A stretch of 64,000 bases of DNA from Steromphala cineraria (GCA_916613615.1 OU744723.1:32618171-32682170); one strand, 5' to 3'; shown: positions 34,191 to 47,011, counted from the stretch's first letter. Program-made: numbers and translations. The notes: a model not told the origin generated them from the sequence alone.

Positions 34191-35874
34191 CACTGCTGTT
34201 TATTTCTTGCCAGCTCGTGGCTCTTTAGTTAGGCAGGCTGCTCAGAGCAACAGGAGTGCTTGCGCATGCGTACTAGCTGTTGTTATGGTTGGCATCATCA
34301 TTTAAAGATGGCGTCTTCACTTAGTTACCACCTCCACCTAAAACATATTTCTCTCAAGTTCTCTATCCCAATGTTGTGTTAGTTAACATAATTGGCGATA
34401 TCACAACACTTAACCTTTTGACAAACCCTTAGTGAAGATTTATGACTGTATGTTGAAACCTCGACCAGGGAGGTTAGAATAAACAAAATGAGGCTTGAAT
34501 CCTGCTATCTGAAAAGTGTTAATAGTAAATCTGTCACAGTTTTCTTACTGCAGTTTTCTGGAGCAAAATGTTTACATTATCTTGTAACCCTAATGACCCT
34601 CTGTCAGATACAATAAACAGAAAGCATTACAGGAGGGTTAGTTTTCACAACAGTCTGGCCCAAACATGAGAGAATGTAGCAGAACGTATACACTCTCAGG
34701 GTTCTTCAGTGCTTGGGGATAGCTGTGGAAATATTCGCTTGGAAAAATGTTTGAAATTTATCAAAGAAATAAGTGTGTTTGTATATTTGATGTGTACTTG
34801 CATTCAAATTGGATAATATTACTGAACGCCACTTTGTAAAAATGGATTTACTGTGTCGGATGTGTCAGAGGTTAATACAATGTGGTAAACAGGATTCCCC
34901 TAAGAACAGTGACAATGTTTTTCAACAGATTATTATTCAGTCTTTGAAATAATAATTCTATAACACAATTATCATATGTGAAATAGAAAAGGAGCCTCTG
35001 ACAAACTGCAGATCTAGACTTGCTCACCGAGAGGACAAAATATTATAAATAAAGTCTAGGTGACTAACTATATCATAGTGTTATCATGTGTATGTCATGG
35101 GTGTGTTATCAGATCATAGGTTCCATCCAAAATCTTATTGTCAAACATGCTAAAACATGATACCGACTCGCAAAGAAACGGGAATAATGACCTTATACAA
35201 ACAAAAGTTTGGGAGTATAAACAAGAACAGAATCAACACATATGTCATAGTTTACTATCCTCAATAACTGTGACAGTATCTGAGACACAATATTTGACAT
35301 AAATGTGATAAAAAAATATGTCCTCATCTTTTTGTGAACATTGTGATATGGATATGGATAATGGATAATGGATTTAGCAGTCTCAGGACATTTTCAATTT
35401 CAAATTCCTTGTTTTATTGTAGTAAAATGCCCTACTGGCATATGATTGCATGACTGTGTTTGAAGGAGGAGACTTTAGTCTTAATGTTGATTTATTTAAG
35501 TATTCATGTAAAAAATTCATGTAAATCCCCCAAAATATGGTTTGAAAATTGGCAAATTATTCAAATTGTGAAGTTTTGAAAATGAATGGAATGTGAACAT
35601 TTCAATCGATGTTACCAACCTAAAGTACATAATTGTTCAAATGTGGATAGACAAAAGTAAAGGATATAATTGGACTCAATTGTCTCTAAATTCCTAAGTA
35701 GAGCACATGCAACACACGGTGACGCGTAGGTTTTTTAATAGCAAGTGCGACCTCAATCTGGGCTTAGGAATGTACAGCCCAACCACACTGCCTTATCTCT
35801 AGCTGCCATCCTGACTCAGTCAGCAGCACTGCCTTTATCAACTAAAGGGCTCAGTGGGAAACAGCTGTGGTACA
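34191..35874. other. non-coding, no recognisable feature
   Basis: AT-rich sequence without long reading frames or repeats I can place. Confidence 0.5.
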
Positions 35875-35945
35875 TAGCTCGTGACCTTGACCTTTGACCT
35901 TGAAAGTGAACATGTCATAATGAGTCCCTGAAAGTGTAAACATTT
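35875..35945 (+). repeat. repeat family C fragment
   Basis: GTGACCTTGACCTTTGACC followed by TTGAAAGTGAACATG, as in 33328-33370. A DR1 motif lies at 35888-35900. Confidence 0.65.
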
Positions 35946-37276
35946 AGACGCCTTTTTAACTCACTTTAGACATGGGGATGAAAACATAACCTCCCCTAGC
36001 TGTTTGGTTGAGTGACTAGGTCACTGGGCTGACCTAATTGAATGATTGCTCTAGCTAATAATGAACTTATAGCGATTTCTATATATTCAATTATTCATTA
36101 CACTCAACATTTGTTACCTGTTTAAATTATACCAGATTTTACAGATAAGGCCATACATCTTCTTGTTTGACTATATAACCCATTCAAAAAGGCTGTCTCA
36201 CACAGATTCACAGAACGCCTCACGAGTTATATTTACACATGGGAAGACAGACAGAGAATACTTTATTTGAGACTCACCACTGTATATATATACATTTCAA
36301 AATAAAACCCACATTAAAGAGGTTATGCAATGCATTTTTTCTAAGAATGATAGATCAATATCACTAGTACCATTATCTTTGAGAATGCAATGAGCATATA
36401 ATTGAGACAATACACACATAAATTAGACTTTTAATCAACATTTTATACCCGGTTTTTAGAATGCCGCCGAAATAAACAGGCGAACGCTTTGGAAACTCAT
36501 TAGAGCATGACGCCCCGCCCACCGGGCCTGTCGCCACTTTCGTATCTACCATAATGTCTGGAGACAAATCTCCTTTAAACCAAGCGATTTATGTGTTAAT
36601 TTCTGATTTATAAAAAGGCAAGAAGCAAGTACGACAATATCGTCGGATCACTTTGATGGATGTGACTGTATCAATATGCGAAATGTTATATGCAAAACAG
36701 TGTGATCCCAAATATAACATATATTCATTTTCCATACGAATAGAAGCCTTATATATCGTGAATAGATCAACCACTAGTAAATACTGTTTAATTATTTTTT
36801 TATTGATATGTGTTAAAAATATACGGAGATTGATTATAACGTACTATAGATTATCCACTGTCTATCTTTTCATGAGAGAAACATATCATATGAATAACAT
36901 AAAACCGTTTTCACTTCTCCTTTCCTTTCAAACCACCTTGGTAAAATTATTCACCATCTTATGGCCTCTTTAAAATATGTCTTTATATTGCAATAAACTC
37001 ACACAAAAAATTAACTTTGTAGGTATATGATTGCAGATAGCAGTCGGTTTGTTCACTGAAAATATAAACGATTTGTCACCGTCGGAAATAATAGTCAGTG
37101 TATGTTATGTAAAATTCTGCAAACAACAGACCATCAGGTTATCACTTTACGTTAGACCACGAAAATTAAAAAAACCCAGAAGGTTTATCTCCATTCTACC
37201 ATGACGAGTGTTTTTAGCGTTTTAAATGTCAATTTTTTTCTGCCCCGTAACGTCTGTTGTGCTTCGGTCAACACTG
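35946..37276. other. non-coding, no recognisable feature
   Basis: No supported gene; short open frames near 36373-36973 show no known protein. Confidence 0.45.
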
Positions 37277-37322
37277 TGACGTCATAATGTCATTGCGCTT
37301 ATGACGTCAAAGGTTGACGTCA
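37277..37322. promoter_or_regulatory. cluster of three CRE palindromes
   Basis: Three perfect TGACGTCA sites (37277-37284, 37302-37309, 37315-37322) within 46 bp. This octamer is the full cAMP-response element bound by CREB/ATF factors. No neighbouring gene start is visible, so function is inference. Confidence 0.45.
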
Positions 37323-37654
37323 CTGAACCCACACCAGTTGCGGTAGATCTAGTGTCTTGATCTAACTTCAGCTTTTTGCTAAAAATTATGCTATTTTCCG
37401 GAAATAAACATGCATGATATTGATGCGAACCAAGCTTTTCTTATGTAAAAGCACGGCTAGTAAAATGATAAAACACTTTTAGTTAGTATTCAGACGAAGC
37501 AACTCCCAAAGTGTACGGTCACTGTAAACATGTTTACTCGCGTGTTACAGGGTGTATCAAACAGCGGTGAATCGGCAGTCATAAAAATCGTGTTCGAACG
37601 TAGCTTCGACAATAGAAATAAACCAATGAAATTTGAGGATTTTGAAATGGCATG

Positions 37655-38290
37655 GTAGAATATACTTTCACATATATATTTTCCTTTTTTAGCGTAATTT
37701 GTTCTCTCTTAAGAGCGATTGGTCATAGTTTTACTTAATATGTATTCATTTTGGAAATTATACAGTTGTTAAACAACAGTTTATTTCATAACTTAATGCA
37801 AATGCAAAGTTATAATTATATGGTATTAATTTTACTGTGGCTCATGGAATATGGCAATGAGATATAGTATAGCGCCACTTGGATAGCAACTAAGCCATTA
37901 ATGGCGGACGACTCATTCACATAGTGTTGTACAAGAAATGATACTTTTAAGAGTAGGCCATGTGGTATACAATAGTAGATGATTATACAATACTATGCAG
38001 TGATGTACTCCATGTCAACAAGTCCTATGATACACGTAAGTCGATGTTAATACAATGCTATTAATGATCTGATCCATGTCAACACATCATATAATATGCA
38101 TTAGTAGTTGTTATTACAATGCTATGTAGTGATCTTGTCCGTATCAACAAATCATATGATATACATCAGTTAATGTTATTACAATGTTATGTAGTGATCT
38201 GATCCGTGTCAACAAATCATATGATATACATCGGTTTATGTAAATACAATGTTATGCAGTGATCTACTCCATGTCAACAAATCACATGAT
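37655..38290 (+). repeat. composite satellite element, copy 1
   Basis: One unit of about 210-240 bp (TTCTCTCTTAAGAG, GGCTCATGGAATATGGCAAT), then CGCCACTTGGATAGCAACTA, then about five units of 62 bp (CATGTCAACAAATCATATGA with TACAATGCTATGTAGTGATC). Closely related to 41908-43060. Confidence 0.7.
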
Positions 38291-38302
38291 GTACATAGAG
38301 AG

Positions 38303-38410
38303 TACCAAAGGAGTTCCCTGTGGATACCGTATTTATTACAACGAGTGGTTTGTAAACGTATCTAACGAGTTGTAATAAATACGGTATCCATAGGGAATGA
38401 GTTTGGTATT
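38303..38410. repeat. hairpin element with about 40-bp arms
   Basis: GGATACCGTATTTATTACAA (38321-38341) pairs with TTGTAATAAATACGGTATCC (38370-38389). Outer pairs TACCAAA/TTTGGTA extend it. The loop is about 28 bases. 38411-39059 holds nothing recognisable apart from single TGACGTCA sites at 38516 and 39030. Confidence 0.65.
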
Positions 38411-39059
38411 TTATTTATAACACACGAATTAACGACCCTAATTTATTGACATAACAACGAAATATTCTTCACATTGTGTTGAGGCGCGTATGAATACAGC
38501 TTGATTTTGCGTCAGTGACGTCACAATGTGTACCTGTCATGTAAGGATGTATTGCCACAGGAAAATAGTCGCTTAGACTTTATGTGAAATTACTGATAAC
38601 TGATAACCCGTTAACATTTTGTTAACATTCAAGTACACGTTCAAGAAATACATAATACAGATTGAATCTTTAACAACTTTGATAATACTCAAAATCAGCA
38701 ACAATGTCCGTCAGTGTAGAGCACAACAAATTATGATAAAGCCATTGCTTAACATTGCTAAAAGGAATGGTCCCTATCCCATAATATTCCTCCACAAAAG
38801 ATTAGAACAAATATCAACGCTGTCGCTAGGTTTCCATGCTGCTTGCAAGTTATAACATATTGATCTACTACATCATTTTATGAAATAGATAACCCTATAG
38901 TTTGCCGTAATCTCTATCCAATGTGTTTAAAAGGTTCAAAACATTAATGTCCAATGCTCACAAAGAATATTCAGCCAGCGAACGGCGAAGCACATACACA
39001 CATGTAGGAGAGTATTGTATACCATTAGGTGACGTCATCAGGATCGAATTTTATATGAC

Positions 39060-40165
39060 AATGGGAGATGCGCATGAGAACCCCAAACTACCTAACACAC
39101 GATTTAGTTTTATAGTCCTTATGCTTCTGGAGAGGAAGATGACAATAGGTTTTAAGGGCGTGGCCCTAGTGGCCCTTATTAGGGATCATTGAGTCATCAA
39201 ACTTATTTCAATCCTCACTAGTCACTGAGTCTGTAAACATGAATTCAACTTTCTAGGGTTTATGCTTCGGGAGAAGAAGATAAAAATAGGTTTTATAGCG
39301 CGTGCCCCTCCGGCCCTTATAAGAGGCCACAGGGCCACAAAGTTTACAGTTTGTAATATTCACTAGAAAAGGACATGAGACTTGATTTCTGAAGACTCTG
39401 AAAGATTAAATCTATCCCTTGACATCAATTGAAACGCACAACTATTTGAAAAGTCCTTATGAGGGGCCAGAGGGCAACCAAATCTATACATTATGCTCAC
39501 TTGTCAATGAGTCTGTACAAAAGTTTTCAACTTACTTGGCCACACGCTTCCGGAAAATAAGATGAAAAGTGTGGCTCCTGTGACCCTTATAAGGGGCCGC
39601 TGGGCCACCGACGATACCGTTTATAATCCTGATTATTCAAAGAGTCTATGCACAAGGTTTCAGCTTTATACGCCTTAAGCTTCTGGATAAGAAGATGAAA
39701 ATAGGTTTTAAGGGCGTTGCCCCTGTGGCCCTTATTTCGGACCAAAGGGTCACTAAATCACAATCTTCACTAGTCAAGGGTATGTACTCAAGTTTTAGTT
39801 TTCTAATCCTTATGCTTCGGGAGAAGAAGATGACAATAGGTTTTAAGGGCTTGGCCTCAGTGGCCATTATTAGGGTTCATTGGGTCACACACCTATCAAT
39901 TTCAATCCTCACTAGTCAAGGAGACTGTAAACATGAATTTAGTTTTCTAGGCTGTTTGCCTCTGGAGAAAAGATGAAAATAGGTTTATAAGAGGCCACAG
40001 GGCCGCCAAAGCTATCGGTTTTTAATTCTCAGGAGTGAAGGAGTCTGTACAAAACTTATTTGGCCTTATGCTTCCTGAAAAGAAGATGAACATAGATTTT
40101 AAGGGCGTAGTCCCTGTGGCCCTTATTCACAAGGCCATCAAAGCCGAAGATTATAATCCTCAGGC
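39060..40165 (+). repeat. repeat family A array, degraded
   Basis: About eight diverged units with GGGCCACAGGGCCAC-like words, TTATGCTTCTGGAGA, AAGATGAAAATAGGTTTTAA and GGGCGTGGCCC. No terminal hairpin seen. Confidence 0.65.
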
Positions 40166-41907
40166 CGGTAATCTACTTTTAGAAAGGATTCGCTACCGTT
40201 CCACAATGCAGTTGTAAATTCACGATCGATTGTCGCCCATTCTATTTCAATTGACTACAATCGATTGAAGAGTTATGATCGGTTGTAAATGTGTTTGTCA
40301 GAACGGAGAAACATGTCGTTATTTAAAATGGCGATTGTTCTCTTATCGACTGCAATGTTCGATAGCATTAAAAATAGTTACATCCTTAATGTTGAAGGGC
40401 TCACAAGAGGTTGACGGGTAGCCATTAGTGAAATGAATACAATTCAGTTATTATTTCATACACAAATATTGTTATCTTTCCTCTATTGCCGTAAACAACA
40501 TTATATATTTCATTACAAATTATTGTAGCATTTAACAATTGGATAACCATTCTATAGTCGATTGCTGGGACATAAGAGCAACTTAAAGGCCCTGAAACTC
40601 AGAGTTTGGGGTCGTGAAGTAGCTAGGACAAACGTCGTCATAGCTTAAATTCTAGGTTGCGCTACCAGGTCCAACAGGCTTTAGGAGCTGAAAACTAGAA
40701 ATGAAAGGTCAAATTTCTTCACAAGGCGAGTGTCCAAACCCGAACATAACTGCAACTGATTTATATAAATATCCAAATTAACCCTAACGTAATCAATAAT
40801 CTAACATATATTTAAGTTTCACAATGAAGAGTCTCTTATACTCACTCAAAGTCGAATCAACGGACGTCTTTCAATTCTCTCTCAACCTGTTTACACATAG
40901 ATAACATGGCCGACATTTCCAATCTGGTTTTCAACTCTTATCTCTACTGCGTTACGCCTTTAGCAAATGAGGTCATACAGGTAGACTCGTTGAATAATAA
41001 CAAAGCACAGCAGACTGTATTGACATTTCAAAGATGACATATTTACTGTTCATAAAGACCATTTCTGTCGGCTACGAGCGTTCGATATCGTTTCTTTTTG
41101 AAAATGTCATAAAGAGACTGTGTGTATAAGTTTATAAATATTACTTTGTATCGAAAAAACTATATGTATTGATAGGATATCCACATATCAACATCGAATA
41201 TTCATTAGACTAAACAATAACGCCTTGCATTGTCGTGGACAGGCTTTTCACATTCAGAGTGCGCACTCTTCTTTATCAAAGTTTGGGTTACAGAGCCATT
41301 ATCGTTGTGATTCATTATTCAAGAAATGAACGGAGACACCAAAAAGCAAACACAAGCACAGAAACGGTCAATACCAAAAATCTCAAAGTGCTTATAACTT
41401 TGTGTGGTTTACAATAAGGTGGTAGATTCACACTCTCGTGTTTTTTTATAAAGGCTGAGACTTAAATTTGTCTAAATCCGATTTTTGCTTGAATTGCTTG
41501 AATTAGCCTCTTCATTACAAGATTACAAAACGATCTTATATGTTTACATTTTACTATTAATATGCAGCTCTATCGTGTTCATTTATTGCATCCAAAGACG
41601 ATTTATGTTGTAATAAACTTAGTGGTTGAGGGTTACATATTTTTAATTGAAGGTTTCCGTCATTATCTATCAATTGTTACACGTCAAAGTTCTTACCTAC
41701 ATGTATTTGATACTGCCACTTATTTCAGAATCAGCTTGGGGCATAGACAGACAGACAGACAGATACACGCAGAGATAAGTCTCACCTAATACATACAATG
41801 GATTAAAAACATTGAAAAATCTTTTTAAAAATATATGAGCTATCAAATAAGGGTAACGAGAGATCATGGAATGTATATACACAACTATATGGCTCATCTG
41901 TCGTGAA
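40166..41907. other. non-coding, no recognisable feature
   Basis: Only a short (GACA)n tract near 41745-41762 stands out. Confidence 0.45.
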
Positions 41908-43060
41908 TTAATGGGATTATAAGCAAACAGTGCTTTACCTATATTTTGTTAATATACTTTCACATATGAATTTATTTTTTTAGTGTATTGTCGTCTCTCT
42001 TAAGAACTGTTGGTTATAGTTTTACTCATTTTGTATTCATTTTGTAGATTATATAGTTGCTTAACAACAGTGTATTTCATAACCTAATGCAAATGTAATG
42101 TTATATGGTGATCATTTTACTGTGGCTCATGGAATATGGCAATGCGATATAGTCGTGATTCATGGGATTATGAGCAGACAGTTCTTTACCTATATTTTGT
42201 AAATATACTTTCACATATAAATTTTACTTTTTCAGTGTAATGTTGTCTCTCTTAAGAGGGATTGGTCATAGTTTTACTCAATATGTATTCATTTTGGAGA
42301 TTATAAGTTGCTAAACAACAGTTTTTTTCATAACTTAATGTAAATGCAATGTTATATGGTATTCATTTTACTGTGGCTCATGGAATATGGCAATGAGATA
42401 TAGTATAGCGCCACTTGGATAGCAACTAAGCCATTAACGGCGGACGACTCATTCACATAGTGTTGTACAAAAGATGATACATTTAAGAGTAGACCATGTG
42501 GTAAACAATAGTAGATGTTTATACAATACTATGCAGTGATGTACTCCGTGTCAACAAGTCCTATGATACACATAAGTCGATGTTAATACAATGCTATGGA
42601 TTGATCTGGTCCTTGTCAACAAATCATATGACATATGTAAGAAGATGCTAATGCAATGCTATGTAGTGATCTGGTCAAGGTCAACAAATCATATGACATA
42701 TGTAAGAAGATGTTAATGCAATGCTATGTAGTGATCTGGTCCGTGTCAACAAATTATATAATATACATTAGTAGTCGTAGTTACAATGCTATGTACTGAT
42801 CTACTTAATATCAACAGTCATATGATATACATCGGTTTATGTTACTACAAGGTTATGCAGTTATCTGATCTATGTCAACAAGTCATAGGTCCGTGTCAAT
42901 ATATTATATAATATATATTAGTAGTTGTTATTACAATGCTATGTACTGATCTACTCCATGTCAAAAAATCATATAATATGCATTAGTAAATGTTGATACA
43001 AGGTTATACAGTGTTCTACTCCATGTCAACAAATCATATGATATACATCAGTAGATGTTT
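41908..43060 (+). repeat. composite satellite element, copy 2
   Basis: Two 240-bp units (41908-42150 and 42150-42390), the CGCCACTTGGATAGCAACTA junction, then about ten 62-bp units to 43060. Same order as copy 1 at 37655, with more units of both kinds. Confidence 0.75.
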
Positions 43061-43514
43061 CTACCTTTCTATCCCATGTATTTGACATAATAGAACAGAG
43101 GTTAACTCGGGTATGAGCTGCGTCTGTGGGGAGAGAATGTGTGTACATGTGAGAGGGATTCAAACCTACTAAAAAGTAGTACTTCACGATTTTTGATTTG
43201 TTATAGAAATAGCTGTTGCATGAAGAGGCTAAATAATGTTTCGTTAAATAATAATTATAATGAATAATAATGATGATAATTTTATAGACTCGCATCCAGT
43301 CCATTGCGTACTGCTCTACGACGATAGAATGGCTATATCATGTATATTATCACCCTGAAGGAGTTGTATGTATGAGTCAGCAACTAAGCGCCTGGCCCGA
43401 CCGTATAGGTCCGGACCCTTCCCGTACCCATATGTACAGCTTGGTGAACTAAGAGCAATGTGAATGAAGTGCCCTGCACTAGGAAACAACTCATCAACGT
43501 CATACAGAAGCCCA
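43061..43514. other. non-coding, no recognisable feature
   Basis: No reading frame or repeat that I can support. Confidence 0.4.
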
Positions 43515-43774
43515 GTCTAAGTAAACCTAGCCTCAATAATACTCGCTATACTCTCATATTGAGTCTAGCTAGGTGTAGTAAGAGCTCGAGTCAGCCGACT
43601 TATCGAATTGACCAATCAGGGCTTGGCTTAACATGCGGCAATAGTCTGCTTTCGCACATATAACGTTTGATGGTCATAGGTCGCCGATAGGTTGTTGACG
43701 CGACCTCTTACTATACCTCGATAGACTCAGTATGGGAGTATAGCAAGTATTATTGAGGTTATGTTTACTTAGAC
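43515..43774. mobile_element. MITE with about 85-bp terminal inverted repeats
   Basis: A 260-bp element from GTCTAAGTAAACCTAGCC to its inverted form ending GTTTACTTAGAC. The inverted match continues through CAATAATACT, GCTATACTC and GTAGTAAGAG. No coding capacity. A half copy is at 16225-16320. Confidence 0.75.
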
Positions 43775-43804
43775 GGCGTTAAGCCTAGGTTACAAAGTTT
43801 GTAT

Positions 43805-43878
43805 GTGTCCACCAGGATTCGAACCCTGACCATTAGCGTGTAAGGTCAACATGCTAACCACTACACCAACGTGATCCA
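43805..43878 (-). repeat. tRNA-like sequence (Val-like SINE head or relic)
   Basis: The minus strand shows GTGTAGTGGTTAGCATG (A-box region), a TAC anticodon loop and GGTTCGAATCC (B box). Anticodon and acceptor stems are mismatched, so a functional tRNA is unlikely. Confidence 0.5.
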
Positions 43879-44999
43879 CCGTGTCTGTGGGAGCACAGGG
43901 ATGCTTAAAACAGTGTAGGAAGGACCTGTAATTTCATCGACCCGGTCTACCCTACAACAGTGGAGGAGTTTGTTCCTTCTATATTGTAGTGGAGTATGAT
44001 GTCTTCCTAACGCTCTGTTTTAAGCTCCTATCTCATCCCATTAGGAACATTTTTTAATATTAGATATGTCAGTTTCATTAGTCCATTTTCAATCCGTTGT
44101 CCCCCCTACTTCTTATCAATTGTGTGATTGCAACAAATTGACTCATCTTACTAATAATCATGTAAGGCGTGCTGTTACCGTTTCAAAACCTCATTCGTAT
44201 GTTTTATGTTAATTTGCTGTCGCATAATGCCTTTTTCCTAGGCAATTTCCCAAACTATAATTGCTAGCATTCATACTTGATATGCTTACTAATTATATAT
44301 CTGTTTCGGGTTAAACTCTGTATTTAATCTATATCATAGCTATACAGGGAAAATAGGACAGTGGCTTATCGATAAGGTATTTGTCTCCTTCATATAAATG
44401 TTAAAGTAAAATGTTTTTTTTGTTCCCGTAGAGGGGACATTTTAATAGTTTAATTATTGCACTTGAGTTTTCACCTTACACAACATCTGTACTTAAGGTT
44501 CTGTGATCATCATGGTGAGCTTGGTATACAATGGGTGGCAAAAATATGTTTGCACTGAAGTTATTCATTTTTTTAAAGTCAATTTGCAATTACGAAAATA
44601 ATGTTAAAAGGCGCTTGGTGAACCCTGAATTCACATCTCCTATATATTGAATTTAAGAATTGATGACCCTATGAACCCTACAAATAGTGAAACCCAATTG
44701 ACCACACCCTTCAACAAAATCAAATATGAAACCTGAAGAGCTACAGAAAGCTAAATAATATGACACGTACATGAGTGCTTCTTTAATGCTCTAGTTATAC
44801 GAAACGTGCTCGTCTTTATTAAAGCTCATATCGTGTAGCAGAGTACACATTGTCTATGTGTATAGATCCATGAAGCCAAATATCAAGTTTCTTTACAAAC
44901 CTTTGCACCCTCTCTCAGTTGTGAAATGAATAGTGTTAAAACGCATACCAGGTGTCTCAGTCACTTGGGACACAAGGTATAAATAAATAAATCTACCTA
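43879..44999. other. non-coding, no recognisable feature
   Basis: No supported gene or repeat. Confidence 0.45.
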
Positions 45000-45510
45000 G
45001 TTAGGCGTAACGTACTTAAACGTCAAAGTCTAAATACGAAACGTACCAAGACGTAGTCAAACGTATTTGACATTCTAGTTAACCGTACTAATACCTAGTT
45101 TTGTGTACTAAAACGTTCTTCAACTCAGATGAAACTAGTTTAGTTTATTGTAGTTCAACGTAGTCAGACGTATTACAACGTTCTAGAATGTATTTAAACG
45201 TACGAACACGTACGGATACCTAGTAAAGTGTAGTAAATCGTGGAAATGTTGTACTACGTTAAAGAACGTTCTTAACTAGGTTCAAGTACGATGAACTAAG
45301 TTCACATTTTCAACTAACTACGTCCAACTGCATTGAATTACGTTTCTGGAAACGTAGTTCGGAAATGCTAAACTTTGAACATGACCAAAGGTTAAATCCC
45401 AAACTACGGTTGTCTCACGTCTATGTCTACGTTTTGAGCATGGATAACTAAGACTAACTACTGATAACTAGACTTAAGTACAGTTAATTTCGTTAAAGTT
45501 CGTTCTGCAT
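45000..45510. repeat. cryptically repetitive ACGTA/CTAGTT-word region
   Basis: A dense mixture of the words AACGTA, AACGTT, ACGTAGT, CTAGTT and GTACTA with no fixed period. The composition differs sharply from both sides. It ends at the MITE at 45513. Confidence 0.5.
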
Positions 45511-45512
45511 CA

Positions 45513-45870
45513 CTACAGTAGCACGTTTTTTGATAATTTTATATTTCAAAATTTTCACTGATAATTGTAAGTTAATGCTAAATGAATTATTTTTGACAGT
45601 GTCAAAAATCTCATTACACTTACCCATCATCCATAGTCAGAGGACAAAGTATGAAGATTCACATAAAATCCGCTGGCGGCCATTTTGTGTGAGCACCTTT
45701 AATTCATTTTGTGTAAGAAAAAGGAATCGCATGGCTAAACTTTACAGTATATATCTAATTCTTTACTGCTCCATTTAGTTTAAATACATTGTCTTTCAAT
45801 TGGGACCATTAATTTTCATTTTCCTGACATCACCTTATGTACCCCCAAAAACGTGCTACTGTCCCTTTAA
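45513..45870 (-). mobile_element. MITE, family 1, inverted copy
   Basis: Reverse-complement homologue of 5222-5579 along its full length. The right end is ACGTGCTACTGTCCCTTTAA. The left terminal repeat is trimmed to CAGTAGCACG. Confidence 0.8.
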
Positions 45871-47011
45871 GGGAAAGTAATAATCCAATGAGCAAGCACT
45901 TTACATAACCACATTGGACTGAAAAATTACAAGCCACCATTCTGTCGAAGTTTGTGAACTAAGAATGTGTAGAGAGTAACGCCTTTTAACTGCATATGGG
46001 TTTATTTTGCTTGATTTCATGTTAAATGAATCAGTGAGTGGGTAATTTGCCGAAACAAGGGAGATAACTAGAGGTATATTAGGAACTTGGAGAAGTAAAG
46101 GATATTTGCATATGAGGATGGGGTGAAAAAAGACCAACAGATATAACCCATCTTTAAATGTCATACGCATGTCAACACATACCAAACCATTTTACGAAAA
46201 TGTTTAACATGTTAGCAATGAAGCAATTAACCACTAAAGAGATCAAATACCTAAAACTGTCTTTTTAAACCATAGACTAAATTCAACCAAGAATGTTGAG
46301 GTAACTATTTGATACTGTACACATTTTTCACAGAATGTTTGGACATGCATTATAAGTATAGGTTATACTTATATCTTGATTTATTCATTATGTCTAAATC
46401 TACCTATGCTCATATACCACCGATGGTGAAATTGTGTGAATAAAAACCTTGAATATAGAAGCTCGATAATATACAGATATATTGATAAAGGAACCTGTAT
46501 CTATTCAGCACATATAGGATCATAACACACTATAACATGACGATAAAAGGGGTAGATAAAAATGATAAATACAAGCGCAAATAGCTATTTTGAATTCATG
46601 TTTATGAAATGTTATTTGAGACACATTTTACCATGTTTGAATTTTTTCCCTAATTTCATTTTGAAAAGTAACTCAAATAGTTAAATAAAAGGAATCTGAC
46701 ACGAAATCATTTGTAACTTGTTTTCAAAAATGGAAATATCTTAAGATAAAGTTTAATTATGGTAATAAGTACAATATATAATTGAACATTAATATGCGTA
46801 AGGGGGAAAGGGCAATAGTTGAATTTTGAAAGCTAGCCTTCTGCATTTCTTTTGCATTTACAATGCTTTTCACTGCAATATACAGCTTTTTGTGATAGGT
46901 ACTTCCTATGAGTCCTTTTATGTAAGCCATGTTTTCCTTGAAATCTGGACACTTCTTAGTATTGTATACATTTCTATATTTCTTCTTTGATTGGCATTCT
47001 AGAAGTTGTGA
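45871..47011. other. non-coding, no recognisable feature
   Basis: AT-rich; no supported gene. Confidence 0.45.

Noticed and set aside
37900..43060. CRISPR-like appearance of regularly spaced repeats
   Set aside because: Units of 62 bp are head to tail with no unique spacers, in animal DNA; plain satellite.
43805..43878. Functional tRNA-Val
   Set aside because: Mismatches in anticodon and acceptor stems; lies beside a MITE.
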